A program made the position numbers and the translations under genes. Positions 46,877-57,170 of a stretch of 64,000 nucleotides of DNA are shown in pieces. Position 1 is the first letter of the stretch, and every line of letters starts with the position of its first letter. The DNA comes from UBA12018 sp051656605. Lineage in GTDB: Bacteria > Bacteroidota > Bacteroidia > Bacteroidales > CAMTPD01. Where the stretch lies: NCBI GenBank assembly GCA_051656605.1, contig JBOGCF010000044.1:118515-182514 (forward strand), given 5' to 3'. The notes under the pieces were generated by a model. The model saw nothing but the letters and a program-made list of their open reading frames with translations, searched no databases and was not told where the DNA came from.

Positions 46877-48760
46877 TTAGCGACCTCCGTTTTTACGTTT
46901 TTGAGCTTCTTGTTGCAAGCGTTGAGCTTCTTCAAGACGAGCCATAAAGCCCGATTTCTTGCGAGGCTTACGTTTGTTAGCTTCAAGTTTAGCCAAAAGC
47001 TTATCTTCATTGATTGTATATCTGAAGATCAACGTTTGAATAATTGTAATCAACGTAGAAATAAAGTAATAGTAGCTAAGACCTGATGCGTACTGATTGA
47101 AGAACACAAGGAACATCAACGGCATCATATACATCATCACCTTCATACCCGGCATTTGTTGTTGCCCTGTATTGGTTTGCTCCATATTGAACTTCGTATA
47201 GATTACGTTTGTAATCGTCATCAACAAACAGAACAAACTGATGTGATTACCAAAGTACGGAGTAATGATTGGGATGTATGTATTCCAGCTTACAATTGCA
47301 TCGTATGTAGACAAGTCGTGAGCCCACAAGAAGCTTTCCTGACGTAGCTCAATTGCCGATGGGAAGAACGCAAACAGCGCAAGCAAGATTGGCATTTGAA
47401 GCAACATTGGCAAACATCCGCTCATCGGACTTACACCTGCTTTGCTATAAAGCTCCATCGTAGCACGTTGGCGAGCCATCGCATTGTCTTGACCAGGAAG
47501 TTTTGCGTTGATCTCTTCAATCTGCGGACGAAGTACCCTCATCTTCGCCGATGACATATAAGACTTATATGTAAGCGGGAACAAGAAGATCTTCACAACC
47601 AAAGTCAATAAGAAGATAATGATACCGTAGTTATTGATAAAGTTTCCGAAGAAGTTGAAAATAGGAATCACAAAATATTGATTCACCCAACGGAACACAC
47701 TCATACCAAGAGGAACAAGTTTGTCTAGTTGAAGCTTGTTGTCGGCAGTAGCATCATCGTCATACGCCTGCAATAAAGAGAACTTATTAGGACCGAAATA
47801 GTATCTGAAGTTCGCTTGTTGATTACCTCTCACATCAAAAGGAACAGAAGCTGTCAACGAACAGTTTTTCAAGAACTCACCATCTTTGTAGATCGAAGAG
47901 CTCATTTTTGCATTCTCAAAGCTGTCGTCAGAGATCAACGCTGTTGAGAAGAACTGATCTTTATAAGCCACCCATTTCACTTTGTTTTGAAGAGTCTTAG
48001 AGTCATCACGAGATTCGCTCAAGTTCTCAACATCATCAGCAGTATTCTTGTAGAAGATACCGGTGTAGCGTTCTTCAAATTTACGACCGTGTTCTTGCTG
48101 TCTGATTTTTTGGTTCCATTGCAGATCCAATGTATTTGTACCGGCAGCCAACACTTCACCCATACCATTTCCCTTGATCTTAAACTCGATCATATAATCA
48201 TCCACAGGAACAGTATACATATAATCTAGGTATCTGCCATTTCCTGCGTCAAGACGGAACGTGATTGAATTTGCGGTTTTGTTGATCGGAGTAAAATACA
48301 AATCAGATGTATTCAACACGCGATTGCTAGCCGTTGTAAGAGTCAGGTTAAAATCTGCTCCATTCTTTTCAAACAAATACAAAGGAAGAGAGTCTGAGGT
48401 AACGTAGTTTTTCAAACGAGCTGAAATTACGCGACCACCTTTGTTCGAAAACTTCAATTCTACTAGATCGTTTTCCAACGTAGTTGTCTCTTCGTTACCT
48501 ACTGCAGCCGCTGCAAATACGCCATACGCCTCTTGCATACGAGACAATGTAGCAGAGTCTGCTTCAGTTGCGGGAAGTACTTCTTTTGTTGTCGTGCCGA
48601 TCTCCTTTTCAGCCTGCAAGTGCAGCGCCTCTACCCTAGCAAGCGAATCTTGAAGCTGCTTACGCGCTTCGATTTGCTCAGGTGTTGGTCTGTTCAACCA
48701 GCTGAACGCGAAGATTACAACACCGATAAGAATGAATCCTATGAGTGAATTTCTGTCCAT
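46877..48760 (-). CDS. yidC: Membrane protein insertase YidC
   Basis: Inserts and folds inner-membrane proteins alone or with SecYEG. The 627-residue protein has an N-terminal membrane span (LIGFILIGVVIFAFSWL), a large periplasmic beta domain (about 90-360), and five C-terminal spans including FFGNFINNYGIIIFLLTLVV and the conserved LTYKSYMSSAKMRVLRPQI. The C-terminal tail is Lys/Arg-rich. It lies 9 bases after pyrG, an arrangement usual in Bacteroidales. Confidence 0.97.
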   Translation of the reverse strand: MDRNSLIGFILIGVVIFAFSWLNRPTPEQIEARKQLQDSLARVEALHLQAEKEIGTTTKEVLPATEADSATLSRMQEAYGVFAAAAVGNEETTTLENDLVELKFSNKGGRVISARLKNYVTSDSLPLYLFEKNGADFNLTLTTASNRVLNTSDLYFTPINKTANSITFRLDAGNGRYLDYMYTVPVDDYMIEFKIKGNGMGEVLAAGTNTLDLQWNQKIRQQEHGRKFEERYTGIFYKNTADDVENLSESRDDSKTLQNKVKWVAYKDQFFSTALISDDSFENAKMSSSIYKDGEFLKNCSLTASVPFDVRGNQQANFRYYFGPNKFSLLQAYDDDATADNKLQLDKLVPLGMSVFRWVNQYFVIPIFNFFGNFINNYGIIIFLLTLVVKIFLFPLTYKSYMSSAKMRVLRPQIEEINAKLPGQDNAMARQRATMELYSKAGVSPMSGCLPMLLQMPILLALFAFFPSAIELRQESFLWAHDLSTYDAIVSWNTYIPIITPYFGNHISLFCLLMTITNVIYTKFNMEQTNTGQQQMPGMKVMMYMMPLMFLVFFNQYASGLSYYYFISTLITIIQTLIFRYTINEDKLLAKLEANKRKPRKKSGFMARLEEAQRLQQEAQKRKNGGR

Positions 48761-48769
48761 TGTTAATTA

Positions 48770-50377
48770 TTATTTCTTGTTTTCAGTAGCTGCTTTGATA
48801 AAGCTCATAAACAGCGGATTAGGATTAAGTACAGTACTATTGTATTCAGGGTGGAACTGAACACCGATAAACCATTTCAACGTAGGGATTTCAACAACCT
48901 CAACAAGACCTGTTTCTGGGTTTTTACCTACACACTTCATACCGGCAGCTTCAAACTGATCAATATATTGGCTATTGAATTCGAAACGGTGACGGTGACG
49001 CTCTTGGATATTCTCTTTACCATAAGCTTTAGCAGCCAAAGAACCTTTTTCAAGTGTACAATCATATTCACCCAAACGCATAGAACCACCCATATCGGTA
49101 ATGTTCTTTTGGTCTTCCATGATGTCGATCACTTTGTATTTAGCATTCGGCTCCATCTCAGTAGAGTTTGCATCTTCAAAGCCAAGTACGTTACGAGCAA
49201 ATTCGATCACCATACACTGCATACCAAGACAAATACCCAAAGTAGGTACATCGTGTTCGCGCGCATATTTCAAAGCAACGAATTTACCTTCGATACCACG
49301 TTGACCAAAACCAGGAGCGATAAGAATACCATCCATACCACCTAGCATCTCGTCAGCATTCTCAGCCGTAAGCTTTTCAGAGTGGATAAAGTGAAGATCA
49401 AGCTTTTTATTTTGTTGTGTCGCAGTTTGCAACAACGACTCATTAATCGATTTGTAAGCATCAGGAAGCTCCACATACTTACCAACAAGACCGATTTTCA
49501 CCGTCTCAGTAGCAGTATATTTTTTATTTAGGAACTCTCTCCAAGGCTTCATTTCAGGTGTTTCACCCACTTCAAGACCCATTTTCTTCAATACAGAAGC
49601 ATCCAGGTTTTGTTTTTGAAGTGCCAAAGGAACTTCGTAGATAGTAGGAACGTCAACACATTGTACTACGCCACTCTCTTCCACGTTACAGAACAAAGCA
49701 ACTTTACGAAGAAGTTCTTTTGTCAATTCACGTTCGGTACGTAACACAAGAATATCCGGTTGGATACCCAACTCCTGAAGTTGTTTTACAGAGTGCTGAG
49801 TAGGTTTTGTTTTCACCTCACCAGCAGCAGCAATATAAGGAACATAAGTCAAGTGAACACACAGACAGTTTTTGCCCAACTCCCAACGAAGTTGACGCAC
49901 ACTTTCGATAAATGGCAGCGACTCGATGTCACCAATAGTACCACCAATCTCAGTGATCACAAAATCAAATTGATTCTTTTGACCAAGAAGCTTCATATTA
50001 CGTTTGATTTCGTCAGTAATATGAGGCACCACTTGTACAGTTTTACCCAAATAATCTCCGCGACGCTCTTTATTAATTACGTTTTGATAAATACGTCCCG
50101 TAGTGATGTTATTTGCTCTTGTTGTAGGCACATTCAAGAAACGCTCATAGTGACCAAGATCTAGGTCAGCCTCATGTCCGTCTACAGTCACATAACATTC
50201 ACCATGCTCATACGGGTTCAATGTACCCGGGTCAATGTTAATGTACGGATCATACTTCTGAATAGTTACTTTATAACCTCTGGCTTGAAGCAACTTACCC
50301 AACGATGCGGCTACAATACCCTTACCTAATGAAGAGATAACACCGCCTGTAACGAAGATATACTTAGTATCTGCCAC
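48770..50377 (-). CDS. pyrG: CTP synthase
   Basis: Converts UTP to CTP with ATP and glutamine. The N-terminal synthetase domain contains GGVISSLGKGIVAASLGK (11-28) and TLNPYEHGECYVTVDGHEAD in its core. The C-terminal glutaminase domain has GICLGMQ (nucleophile Cys) and the His-Glu pair in QFHPEYNS. The length of 535 residues is standard. It heads the pyrG-yidC operon. Confidence 0.97.
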   Translation of the reverse strand: MADTKYIFVTGGVISSLGKGIVAASLGKLLQARGYKVTIQKYDPYINIDPGTLNPYEHGECYVTVDGHEADLDLGHYERFLNVPTTRANNITTGRIYQNVINKERRGDYLGKTVQVVPHITDEIKRNMKLLGQKNQFDFVITEIGGTIGDIESLPFIESVRQLRWELGKNCLCVHLTYVPYIAAAGEVKTKPTQHSVKQLQELGIQPDILVLRTERELTKELLRKVALFCNVEESGVVQCVDVPTIYEVPLALQKQNLDASVLKKMGLEVGETPEMKPWREFLNKKYTATETVKIGLVGKYVELPDAYKSINESLLQTATQQNKKLDLHFIHSEKLTAENADEMLGGMDGILIAPGFGQRGIEGKFVALKYAREHDVPTLGICLGMQCMVIEFARNVLGFEDANSTEMEPNAKYKVIDIMEDQKNITDMGGSMRLGEYDCTLEKGSLAAKAYGKENIQERHRHRFEFNSQYIDQFEAAGMKCVGKNPETGLVEVVEIPTLKWFIGVQFHPEYNSTVLNPNPLFMSFIKAATENKK

Positions 50378-50555
50378 GACAATAATATATTTAATTAATC
50401 AACAAAACTATCTGTTTCCCAAAAGGGCAAAGGTACATATTTTTATTCATTATCACCAGACGTCGTTTGATTTTTCGTAAGCATTTAAAGTTTGAGCTTC
50501 TAAAAGATCATAAAAATCAAATAAATGCAACAATGTTATATGTTGTAAAAAAAGG

Positions 50556-50586
50556 ATTGAAAATATCTGTATTTTAGTTACATTCG
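50556..50586 (+). promoter_or_regulatory. Predicted promoter of the DUF3078 gene
   Basis: ATTG (50556-50559) and TACATTCG (50579-50586) are separated by 19 bases and lie about 33 bases before the ATG. Confidence 0.55.
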
Positions 50587-50619
50587 CAAACTGTTAAAAC
50601 TCTAACAAATTACATAAAT

Positions 50620-52107
50620 ATGAGAGTACTACTTGTTACACTGGCTATCATCTTTACTAATTCATTTAGCTACAACCTGATTGCACAAGAAACAAACACT
50701 ACTGCTAATGAAGAGCGTGTACCCGATCAGTTTCCTGAGCTGGAAAAGATCCCCACACTCATGCAAGTTCACGAACAAGAAAACTTAAACTACAAACCGC
50801 AAATCGCACCCACAGCCGTTGCGATTGAAGGATTTATCCCGGAGCAAAAACTAGAAATTTCTAGAGAAGCATTATACTGGATCAACAAAAAACTCGAACC
50901 ATGGGAAGAGTTTGACAGATATGTCACATTCCAAGACACCGTAATTGTAAACCCGTTGTTCCTTCCGTTTGTATTCAAAAGCAAATCCATTGCCGACACC
51001 ATGACCTGGGCACCTGTTCGCTACCACGAACAAGAGTTCCCTCAAACCTCGTGGATCAAAACAGACACATTATTTAAAGAGCAACTTATCGTACAGCGCT
51101 TTAGAGACGCAGCCTACGACTACGTTGTACAAAACAACCGAGACGACATCAAATACGCACAAAGCTTCTTCCCCAAAGGAGGAGACTATGTGAAGCCTAT
51201 CATTATCGAAGGCAAGAAACCTGAAGAAATCCTGACGGTAGACAACACCAGCGATCTGGATCAAGTAACGGCTCCTGTCAAGTTTATACCCGAGCGCAGA
51301 TACTGGACATCACGCATGAACAGCAGTTTGCAGTTTTCGCAAAACTACATCTCGCCCAACTGGTATAAAGGAGGAAGTAGCAACATCAACCTTTTGTCGC
51401 TGAATCAATTCAAATACGATTACAACAAAGACAAAGTACAATTCACCAACGAGATGGAGTGGAAAGTCAGCTTCTTCAACGCGCCAAAAGACACACTACG
51501 CTCGTTTAAGATCGGTGAAGACGCGTTTCGTATCTATAGTAACTTAGGTTACAAAGCCTTCAACAAGTGGTACTATACGCTGAACATGGACTTCAACACC
51601 GTAATCTTCAAGAATTACGCAGAGAATACCAACGACCTCAAAGCCGCATTTCTATCGCCTATGATCCTACAATTCGGTGTCGGTATGAAATACAACACAA
51701 GCGGATCCTCTTCTACCGTAAAAGGCCGAAATCACAACCTGACAGTCGACCTTTCACCATTGGCATTGTCCTATAAATACATTGGCAATAAAAATGTAAA
51801 CGTAGTTCAGCACGGTATTCCGGAAGGCGATCGTCACCTAACACAGCTCGGTTCGAAAATCAGAGCAGACTTTACGTACAACATCAATCGCAACATCTCA
51901 TACTACACCCGCTTCTCATACTTTACCAACTATGAAAAGATCGAGGCAGAATGGGAAAACCGACTAAACATGTCGATCAGCAGATACTTCTCTACCATGA
52001 TTTATCTATTCATGCGATATGACGACAGCGTTCCGTTGAACGAAGACTTCAAGACACACCTTCAGATCAACGAATTGCTAAGCTTCGGCTTCAACTACAA
52101 GTGGTAA
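50620..52107 (+). CDS. DUF3078 outer-membrane protein
   Basis: A 495-residue exported protein with a signal peptide ending near NLIAQ. The DUF3078 core starts around 225 (YWTSRMNSSLQFSQNY, then ISPNWYKGGSSNINLLS) and consists of many amphipathic strands ending in LLSFGFNYKW, which fits an outer-membrane barrel. The function is unknown. It is monocistronic with its own promoter and terminator. Confidence 0.85.
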   Translation: MRVLLVTLAIIFTNSFSYNLIAQETNTTANEERVPDQFPELEKIPTLMQVHEQENLNYKPQIAPTAVAIEGFIPEQKLEISREALYWINKKLEPWEEFDRYVTFQDTVIVNPLFLPFVFKSKSIADTMTWAPVRYHEQEFPQTSWIKTDTLFKEQLIVQRFRDAAYDYVVQNNRDDIKYAQSFFPKGGDYVKPIIIEGKKPEEILTVDNTSDLDQVTAPVKFIPERRYWTSRMNSSLQFSQNYISPNWYKGGSSNINLLSLNQFKYDYNKDKVQFTNEMEWKVSFFNAPKDTLRSFKIGEDAFRIYSNLGYKAFNKWYYTLNMDFNTVIFKNYAENTNDLKAAFLSPMILQFGVGMKYNTSGSSSTVKGRNHNLTVDLSPLALSYKYIGNKNVNVVQHGIPEGDRHLTQLGSKIRADFTYNINRNISYYTRFSYFTNYEKIEAEWENRLNMSISRYFSTMIYLFMRYDDSVPLNEDFKTHLQINELLSFGFNYKW

Positions 52108-52130
52108 CATAACCACCAACACATAGCAAA

Positions 52131-52178
52131 CAAAAGGCTTTATACGTAGCAATTACACCTACGCATAAAGCCTTTTTT
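52131..52178 (+). terminator. Terminator after the DUF3078 gene
   Basis: AAAAGGCTTTAT with CGTAG pairs with CTACG and ATAAAGCCTTTT; a T run follows. Confidence 0.88.
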
Positions 52179-52244
52179 TAGCAATTATATTTAATAAGAT
52201 CATACTGAATTTAGAAAGTATGTCTAAAAACAATATGTCTCAGA

Positions 52245-52275
52245 GTTGCGAATCTCAAACAAATGGTTACTTTTG
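52245..52275 (+). promoter_or_regulatory. Predicted promoter of the rseC-rnf operon
   Basis: GTTG (52245-52248) and TACTTTTG (52268-52275) are 19 bases apart, 30 bases before the rseC ATG. Confidence 0.6.
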
Positions 52276-52304
52276 CCGCCTAGTTGCAATATAGAGATTA
52301 CAGA

Positions 52305-52724
52305 ATGGCACAATCAATCGTTCAAACCGGCACTATCACGCATATTGACGGTGACATAATTAAAGTAAAAATCTGTCAACAATCGGCCTGTTCCGACTGT
52401 CATGCCAAATCAGTATGCTCCTCGTCGGACAAGAAGGATCACTTCCTCACTATTACAGACTCCTCCAAGCACTTCGAAGTAGGAGAAACTGTAACCGTCA
52501 TTGGCGAAACATCAGCCGGACTTACGGCCTCTCTATTAGCCTATGCTCTACCAATCGTACTGATCCTCTCCACCCTCTTCGGGGCCTCTGCCGCCGGCAT
52601 GAGCGACACAGCGGCAGCACTATTGGCACTAGCTACACTAATACCCTATTATTGCGTACTCTATCTCTTCCGCAACAAACTAAAGAAGAGATTCACATTC
52701 AAAATAAGAAAGCAAAATCAATAA
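52305..52724 (+). CDS. rseC: SoxR-reducing system protein RseC-like
   Basis: A 139-residue membrane protein with an N-terminal Cys cluster (CQQSACSDCHAKSVC) and two membrane spans (TASLLAYALPIVLILSTLFG and AALLALATLIPYYCVLYLF). It matches the RseC/MucC family that works with Rnf in enteric bacteria. The ATG at 52305 follows the promoter at a good distance. It is the first gene of the Rnf operon, 7 bases before rnfB. Confidence 0.9.
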   Translation: MAQSIVQTGTITHIDGDIIKVKICQQSACSDCHAKSVCSSSDKKDHFLTITDSSKHFEVGETVTVIGETSAGLTASLLAYALPIVLILSTLFGASAAGMSDTAAALLALATLIPYYCVLYLFRNKLKKRFTFKIRKQNQ

Positions 52725-52731
52725 TGATATT

Positions 52732-53577
52732 ATGATTCTTATAGCTGTTATTTCATTAGGTGCAATAGGAGCGATAGGGGCTGTAGTCCTCTATGCGGCT
52801 TCTAAAAAGTTCGAGGTATATGAAGATCCTCGAATAGCTCAAGTACAAGAGATTCTTCCTGCGGCCAACTGCGGAGGATGTGGTTATCCCGGATGTGGTG
52901 GTTTTGCCGCTGCATGTGTAAAATCAGACTCATTGGACGGACTCTTCTGCCCTGTAGGCGGAAACGATACCATGAATCAAGTAGCATCCATTCTTGGCAG
53001 AGAAGCGGCAGCATCAGCTCCCATGATCGCCGTAGTAAGATGCAACGGAAGCTGTGAAAACAGAAAACACACCAACCAGTTTGACGGAGCCAAAAGTTGT
53101 GCGGTAGCATCCGCTCTATACGGAGGCGAAACCGGCTGTTCGTATGGCTGTCACGGCTTTGGCGACTGCGTAAAAGCATGTACGTTCGATGCCATCCACA
53201 TCAACCCCGAAACACAACTACCCGAAGTAGACGAAGACAAATGTACCTCATGTGGTGCCTGCGTAAAAGCATGTCCTAAAGCCATCATCGAGCTACGTAA
53301 GAAAGGTCCTAAGTCGCGTCGCGTATTTGTAAGTTGCGTCAACAAAGACAAAGGCGGAGTAGCGAAGAAAGCATGTGATGCAGCCTGCATCGGTTGTTCA
53401 AAATGCTTCAAGGAATGTCCTTTCGAAGCCATCACCATCGCCAACAACCTTGCATACATCGACTACGACAAATGTCGCTTGTGCAGAAAATGTGTAGACG
53501 TATGTCCTACTCATGCCATCCATGAGTTGAACTTTCCTCCCAAGAAAAAAGTAGAACAAACAGAAGCTAATAATTAA
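52732..53577 (+). CDS. rnfB: Rnf complex iron-sulfur subunit RnfB
   Basis: The electron-entry subunit of the ferredoxin:NAD+ oxidoreductase/ion pump. An N-terminal membrane anchor is followed by a 4Fe-4S motif at C47, C50, C55 and C72 (NCGGCGYPGCGG). Several ferredoxin-like clusters then occur (CTSCGACVKACP, CIGCSKCFKECP, CRLCRKCVDVCP), more than in the enteric protein. The 281 residues are typical for anaerobic bacteria. Confidence 0.95.
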   Translation: MILIAVISLGAIGAIGAVVLYAASKKFEVYEDPRIAQVQEILPAANCGGCGYPGCGGFAAACVKSDSLDGLFCPVGGNDTMNQVASILGREAAASAPMIAVVRCNGSCENRKHTNQFDGAKSCAVASALYGGETGCSYGCHGFGDCVKACTFDAIHINPETQLPEVDEDKCTSCGACVKACPKAIIELRKKGPKSRRVFVSCVNKDKGGVAKKACDAACIGCSKCFKECPFEAITIANNLAYIDYDKCRLCRKCVDVCPTHAIHELNFPPKKKVEQTEANN

Positions 53578-53590
53578 AACTCAAGATACT

Positions 53591-54922
53591 ATGTTAAGGA
53601 CATTTCGTATCGGGGGTATCCACCCGCCCGAAAATAAACTGTCTGCAGGCAAAAAGATAACTCCGCTCGAGCTACCAAAGCAAGTGATTATACCCTTATC
53701 ACAACACATCGGAGCTCCGGCCCAGGCTATTGTAAAAAAAGGCGACGAAGTAAAAGTAGGCACGATGATCGCTAAAGCAGGCGGTTTTGTTTCGGCCAAC
53801 ATCCACTCTTCCGTATCCGGCAAAGTAAACAAGATCGACGACGTGCTTGACGCCAGCGGATACAAACGCCCGGCCATCATCATCGACGTAGAAGGCGACG
53901 AATGGGAAGAAACCATCGACCGTTCGGCCACACTCAATAAAAACACAGACTACCAGGCAAAAGAAATCGTAGACAAGATTGCCCATGCCGGTATCGTAGG
54001 ACTAGGAGGAGCAACCTTCCCTACCCACATCAAACTAACCCCACCTCCGGGCACCAAAGCAGAGATCCTTATCATCAATGCCGTAGAGTGCGAACCCTAC
54101 CTAACCTCAGACCATCAGTTGATGATGGAAAAAGGCGACGAAATCATGGTAGGAACCTCTCTCTTGATGAAAGCCATCAACGTAACCAAAGCCGTAATCG
54201 GAGTAGAAAATAACAAACCCGACGCCATCAAACACCTGTCGGCACTTGCATCACAATATCCTGGCATCGAAATCATGCCATTGAAAGTGCAGTACCCACA
54301 AGGAGGTGAAAAACAATTGATCGACGCCGTTACACGCAAGCAAGTACCAAGCGGCGGACTTCCTATTGCCGTAGGAGCCGTAGTACAAAACGTAGGTACC
54401 GCCTTTGCCGTATACGAAGCCGTACAAAAAAACAAACCATTGTTTGAGCGCGTAGTTACCGTAACCGGTAAAGCACTAACCAACCCTTGCAACTTACTCG
54501 TACGTGTAGGTACCCCTATCACCAATCTGATCGAAGCAGCAGGCGGCCTTCCTGCCAACACAGGCAAAATAATCGGTGGCGGACCAATGATGGGAAAAGC
54601 CCTTGTAAGCACCGACATCCCAACAACCAAAGGAAGCTCAGGTATCCTGATCATGGAAGACAAAGAGTCGGCACGTAAACCAATGGAACCATGTATCCGT
54701 TGCGCCAAATGTGTCAACGTATGTCCGATGGGATTAGAACCCAACCTACTGATGGCCGAGACTTCATTCGAAGTATGGGACAAAGCCGAAAGCGATCACA
54801 TCACCGACTGTATCGAGTGTGGCTCATGTAGCTATACATGTCCGGCCCACCGTCCGTTGCTCGACTACATCCGCGTAGGAAAAAGCAAAGTAATGGGTAT
54901 CATCAGAGCGAGAAAGTCATAA
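53591..54922 (+). CDS. rnfC: Rnf complex subunit RnfC
   Basis: The NADH/FMN-binding subunit, 443 residues. The N-terminus (GGIHPPENKLSAGKKI) and GLGGATFPTHIKL are family marks. The C-terminus has two 4Fe-4S motifs, CIRCAKCVNVCP and CIECGSCSYTCP. It is 13 bases after rnfB. The FMN/NAD site is homologous to the NuoF type. Confidence 0.95.
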   Translation: MLRTFRIGGIHPPENKLSAGKKITPLELPKQVIIPLSQHIGAPAQAIVKKGDEVKVGTMIAKAGGFVSANIHSSVSGKVNKIDDVLDASGYKRPAIIIDVEGDEWEETIDRSATLNKNTDYQAKEIVDKIAHAGIVGLGGATFPTHIKLTPPPGTKAEILIINAVECEPYLTSDHQLMMEKGDEIMVGTSLLMKAINVTKAVIGVENNKPDAIKHLSALASQYPGIEIMPLKVQYPQGGEKQLIDAVTRKQVPSGGLPIAVGAVVQNVGTAFAVYEAVQKNKPLFERVVTVTGKALTNPCNLLVRVGTPITNLIEAAGGLPANTGKIIGGGPMMGKALVSTDIPTTKGSSGILIMEDKESARKPMEPCIRCAKCVNVCPMGLEPNLLMAETSFEVWDKAESDHITDCIECGSCSYTCPAHRPLLDYIRVGKSKVMGIIRARKS

Positions 54923-54938
54923 TACAAACTAGCAAAAA

Positions 54939-55898
54939 ATGGAAAATAAATTAATCATAGCACCTTCTCCGCACGTACATAGTGGCGACAGCATTGAGAA
55001 AAACATGTACGGTGTGGTTATAGCACTCATACCGGCACTACTTGCGTCGTTCTATTTCTTCGGACTGGGAGCAGTTGTCGTTACGGCAACAGCCGTTATT
55101 TCATGTTTGCTTTTCGAATACCTTATCGAGAAGTTCATCATGAAAAGCCACGTTACCATCAAAGACGGATCAGCCTTGATCACCGGACTCCTATTAGCCT
55201 TCAACCTACCATCCAATCTACCGATCTGGATCATCGTGTTGGGCTCGTTGGTAGCCATCGGTATCGCTAAAATGTCGTTTGGCGGATTAGGAAACAACAT
55301 CTTCAACCCTGCACTTGTAGGTCGTGTGTTCCTGCTTATCTCCTTCCCTGCGCAAATGACAACCTGGCCCGTACCAAGCCACTTCCCTACAACCTATCTG
55401 GATGCCGAAACAGGAGCAACCGTACTTACCCTGATCAAAACAGGCGGCGGAGACATCCCGGGCTTCCAAGAACTGATGTTCGGTTACAAAGGCGGCTCTA
55501 TCGGAGAAGTATGTGCGATCGGCCTATTGCTAGGTCTGGCCTATATGCTATGGAAAAAGATCATTACCTGGCACATCCCGGTATCGATCTTCGCTACCGT
55601 AATCATCTTCTCAGGCATTATGCACGGTGTCAACCCTGCTAAATACGCAGGCCCTGCCGTACAATTGCTATCGGGAGGTATGATGCTAGGCGCCATCTTC
55701 ATGGCCACAGACTACGTTACTTCACCAATGAGCAAAAAAGGAATGATCATCTACGGTATCGGTATCGGTCTCATCACCGTAATCATCCGTATGTTCGGAG
55801 CATATCCTGAAGGTATGTCATTCGCAATCCTCATTATGAATGCACTTACTCCGCTTATCAATACCTATTGTAAACCTAAGTTATTCGGAAGGAAGTAA
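54939..55898 (+). CDS. rnfD: Rnf complex subunit RnfD
   Basis: A membrane subunit, 319 residues, homologous to NqrB. The site for covalent flavin is the Thr of TGAT (158-161) in an S/TGAT motif. Many spans and the GNNIFNPALVGRVFL motif are visible. It follows rnfC by 16 bases. Confidence 0.95.
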   Translation: MENKLIIAPSPHVHSGDSIEKNMYGVVIALIPALLASFYFFGLGAVVVTATAVISCLLFEYLIEKFIMKSHVTIKDGSALITGLLLAFNLPSNLPIWIIVLGSLVAIGIAKMSFGGLGNNIFNPALVGRVFLLISFPAQMTTWPVPSHFPTTYLDAETGATVLTLIKTGGGDIPGFQELMFGYKGGSIGEVCAIGLLLGLAYMLWKKIITWHIPVSIFATVIIFSGIMHGVNPAKYAGPAVQLLSGGMMLGAIFMATDYVTSPMSKKGMIIYGIGIGLITVIIRMFGAYPEGMSFAILIMNALTPLINTYCKPKLFGRK

Positions 55899-55900
55899 TC

Positions 55901-56554
55901 ATGGCAAAATTAAAATCTACGCTACCAAATATGCTCATGTCCCTTACCGGAATCTGCTTGATTGCCGGAGCGGCATTAGCGACAGTAAATACGCTCACTA
56001 CCGCGCCCATCGCCGCATCCAAAGCTGCAAAGCTCGAGAACGCGATCCGCGAGGTAACACCTGAGTTCAACAACAACCCATCTGCCGAAGCCTACAAAGG
56101 CGTAACAGCAGACGGCGACTCACTCATCATCTACCCTGCCAAAATGGACGGCAACCTAGTAGGTGTAGCCGTAGAAAGCAACACTAAGAAAGGCTTTAGC
56201 GGTGAGATCAAAGTAATCGTAGGTCTCGACAAAGACGGCAAACTACTCAACTACTCGGTACTACAACACGCCGAAACTCCGGGTCTTGGTTCTAAGATGC
56301 AAGAGTGGTTCAGAGCAGACAAAAACAAACAAAATGTACTAGGCAAAGATCTTGCACAAGGTCCGTTGAAAGTAACCAAAGACGGTGGAGACGTAGACGC
56401 TATCACAGCGGCAACCATCTCATCACGCGCATTCCTTAATGCCGTAAACCGTGCATACAGCGCATACGACAACAACGGCCAGCACGATGGTACCACATCG
56501 GCAACCGAGCAAGACAATTCAAAATCAGATAAAAAAGGAGGCAGCCATGAGTAA
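55901..56554 (+). CDS. rnfG: Rnf complex subunit RnfG
   Basis: A membrane-anchored periplasmic flavoprotein, 217 residues. One N-terminal span is followed by the conserved HAETPGLGSKM and the flavinylation motif TAAT (169-172, T172 the likely FMN site), where most homologues have SGAT or TGAT. The C-terminus overlaps the rnfE start by 8 bases. Confidence 0.94.
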   Translation: MAKLKSTLPNMLMSLTGICLIAGAALATVNTLTTAPIAASKAAKLENAIREVTPEFNNNPSAEAYKGVTADGDSLIIYPAKMDGNLVGVAVESNTKKGFSGEIKVIVGLDKDGKLLNYSVLQHAETPGLGSKMQEWFRADKNKQNVLGKDLAQGPLKVTKDGGDVDAITAATISSRAFLNAVNRAYSAYDNNGQHDGTTSATEQDNSKSDKKGGSHE

Positions 56555-57152
56555 TGAGCAAAAGTCTAAATTTGACCTGAGCGTTCTTTGGAACGGCATC
56601 ATAAAAGAAAACCCAATCTTCGTATTGCTACTCGGTATGTGTCCTACCCTGGGTACCACCTCTTCGGCAATCAACGGACTTGGGATGGGACTTGCCACTA
56701 CCTTCGTACTACTTTGTTCCAACATGGTAGTATCATCGGTCAAGAACCTTATACCCGATCAGGTACGTATCCCTGCATACATCGTTATCATCGCAACCTT
56801 CGTTACAATGGTACAAATGAGCATGGAAGCCTTCGTTCCTGCCCTATACGAAAGCCTGGGCTTGTTTATCCCGCTTATCGTAGTAAACTGTATCGTGCTT
56901 GGACGTGCCGAATCGTTCGCAGCCAAAAACAACATCGCCATGTCGGCACTCGACGGACTAGGCATGGGACTTGGTTTCACCCTTGCACTTACCCTATTGG
57001 GATCTGTACGTGAGCTATTGGGTACGGGCAAACTATTCAACTTCACCGTTTTCCCCGAAGAGTTTGGCTCATTGATCTTCGTATTGGCACCGGGAGCGTT
57101 CATCGCCTTAGGCTATTTGATCGCCATCGTAAACAAAATGCGTAAAGCATAA
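56547..57152 (+). CDS. rnfE: Rnf complex subunit RnfE
   Basis: A 201-residue membrane subunit homologous to NqrD. I start at 56547, where AAAAAAGGAGG provides a strong ribosome-binding site. About six spans; GMCPTLGTTSSAINGLGMG is typical. It is preceded by rnfG with an 8-base overlap and followed by rnfA after 18 bases. Confidence 0.95.
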   Translation: MSNEQKSKFDLSVLWNGIIKENPIFVLLLGMCPTLGTTSSAINGLGMGLATTFVLLCSNMVVSSVKNLIPDQVRIPAYIVIIATFVTMVQMSMEAFVPALYESLGLFIPLIVVNCIVLGRAESFAAKNNIAMSALDGLGMGLGFTLALTLLGSVRELLGTGKLFNFTVFPEEFGSLIFVLAPGAFIALGYLIAIVNKMRKA

Positions 57153-57170
57153 TAACAAAAAGAATCGATC

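Noticed and set aside
54115..54783. 222-residue open frame antisense to rnfC
   Set aside because: Shadow of the rnfC reading frame; composition rich in Pro/Thr/Ser as expected for an antisense frame.
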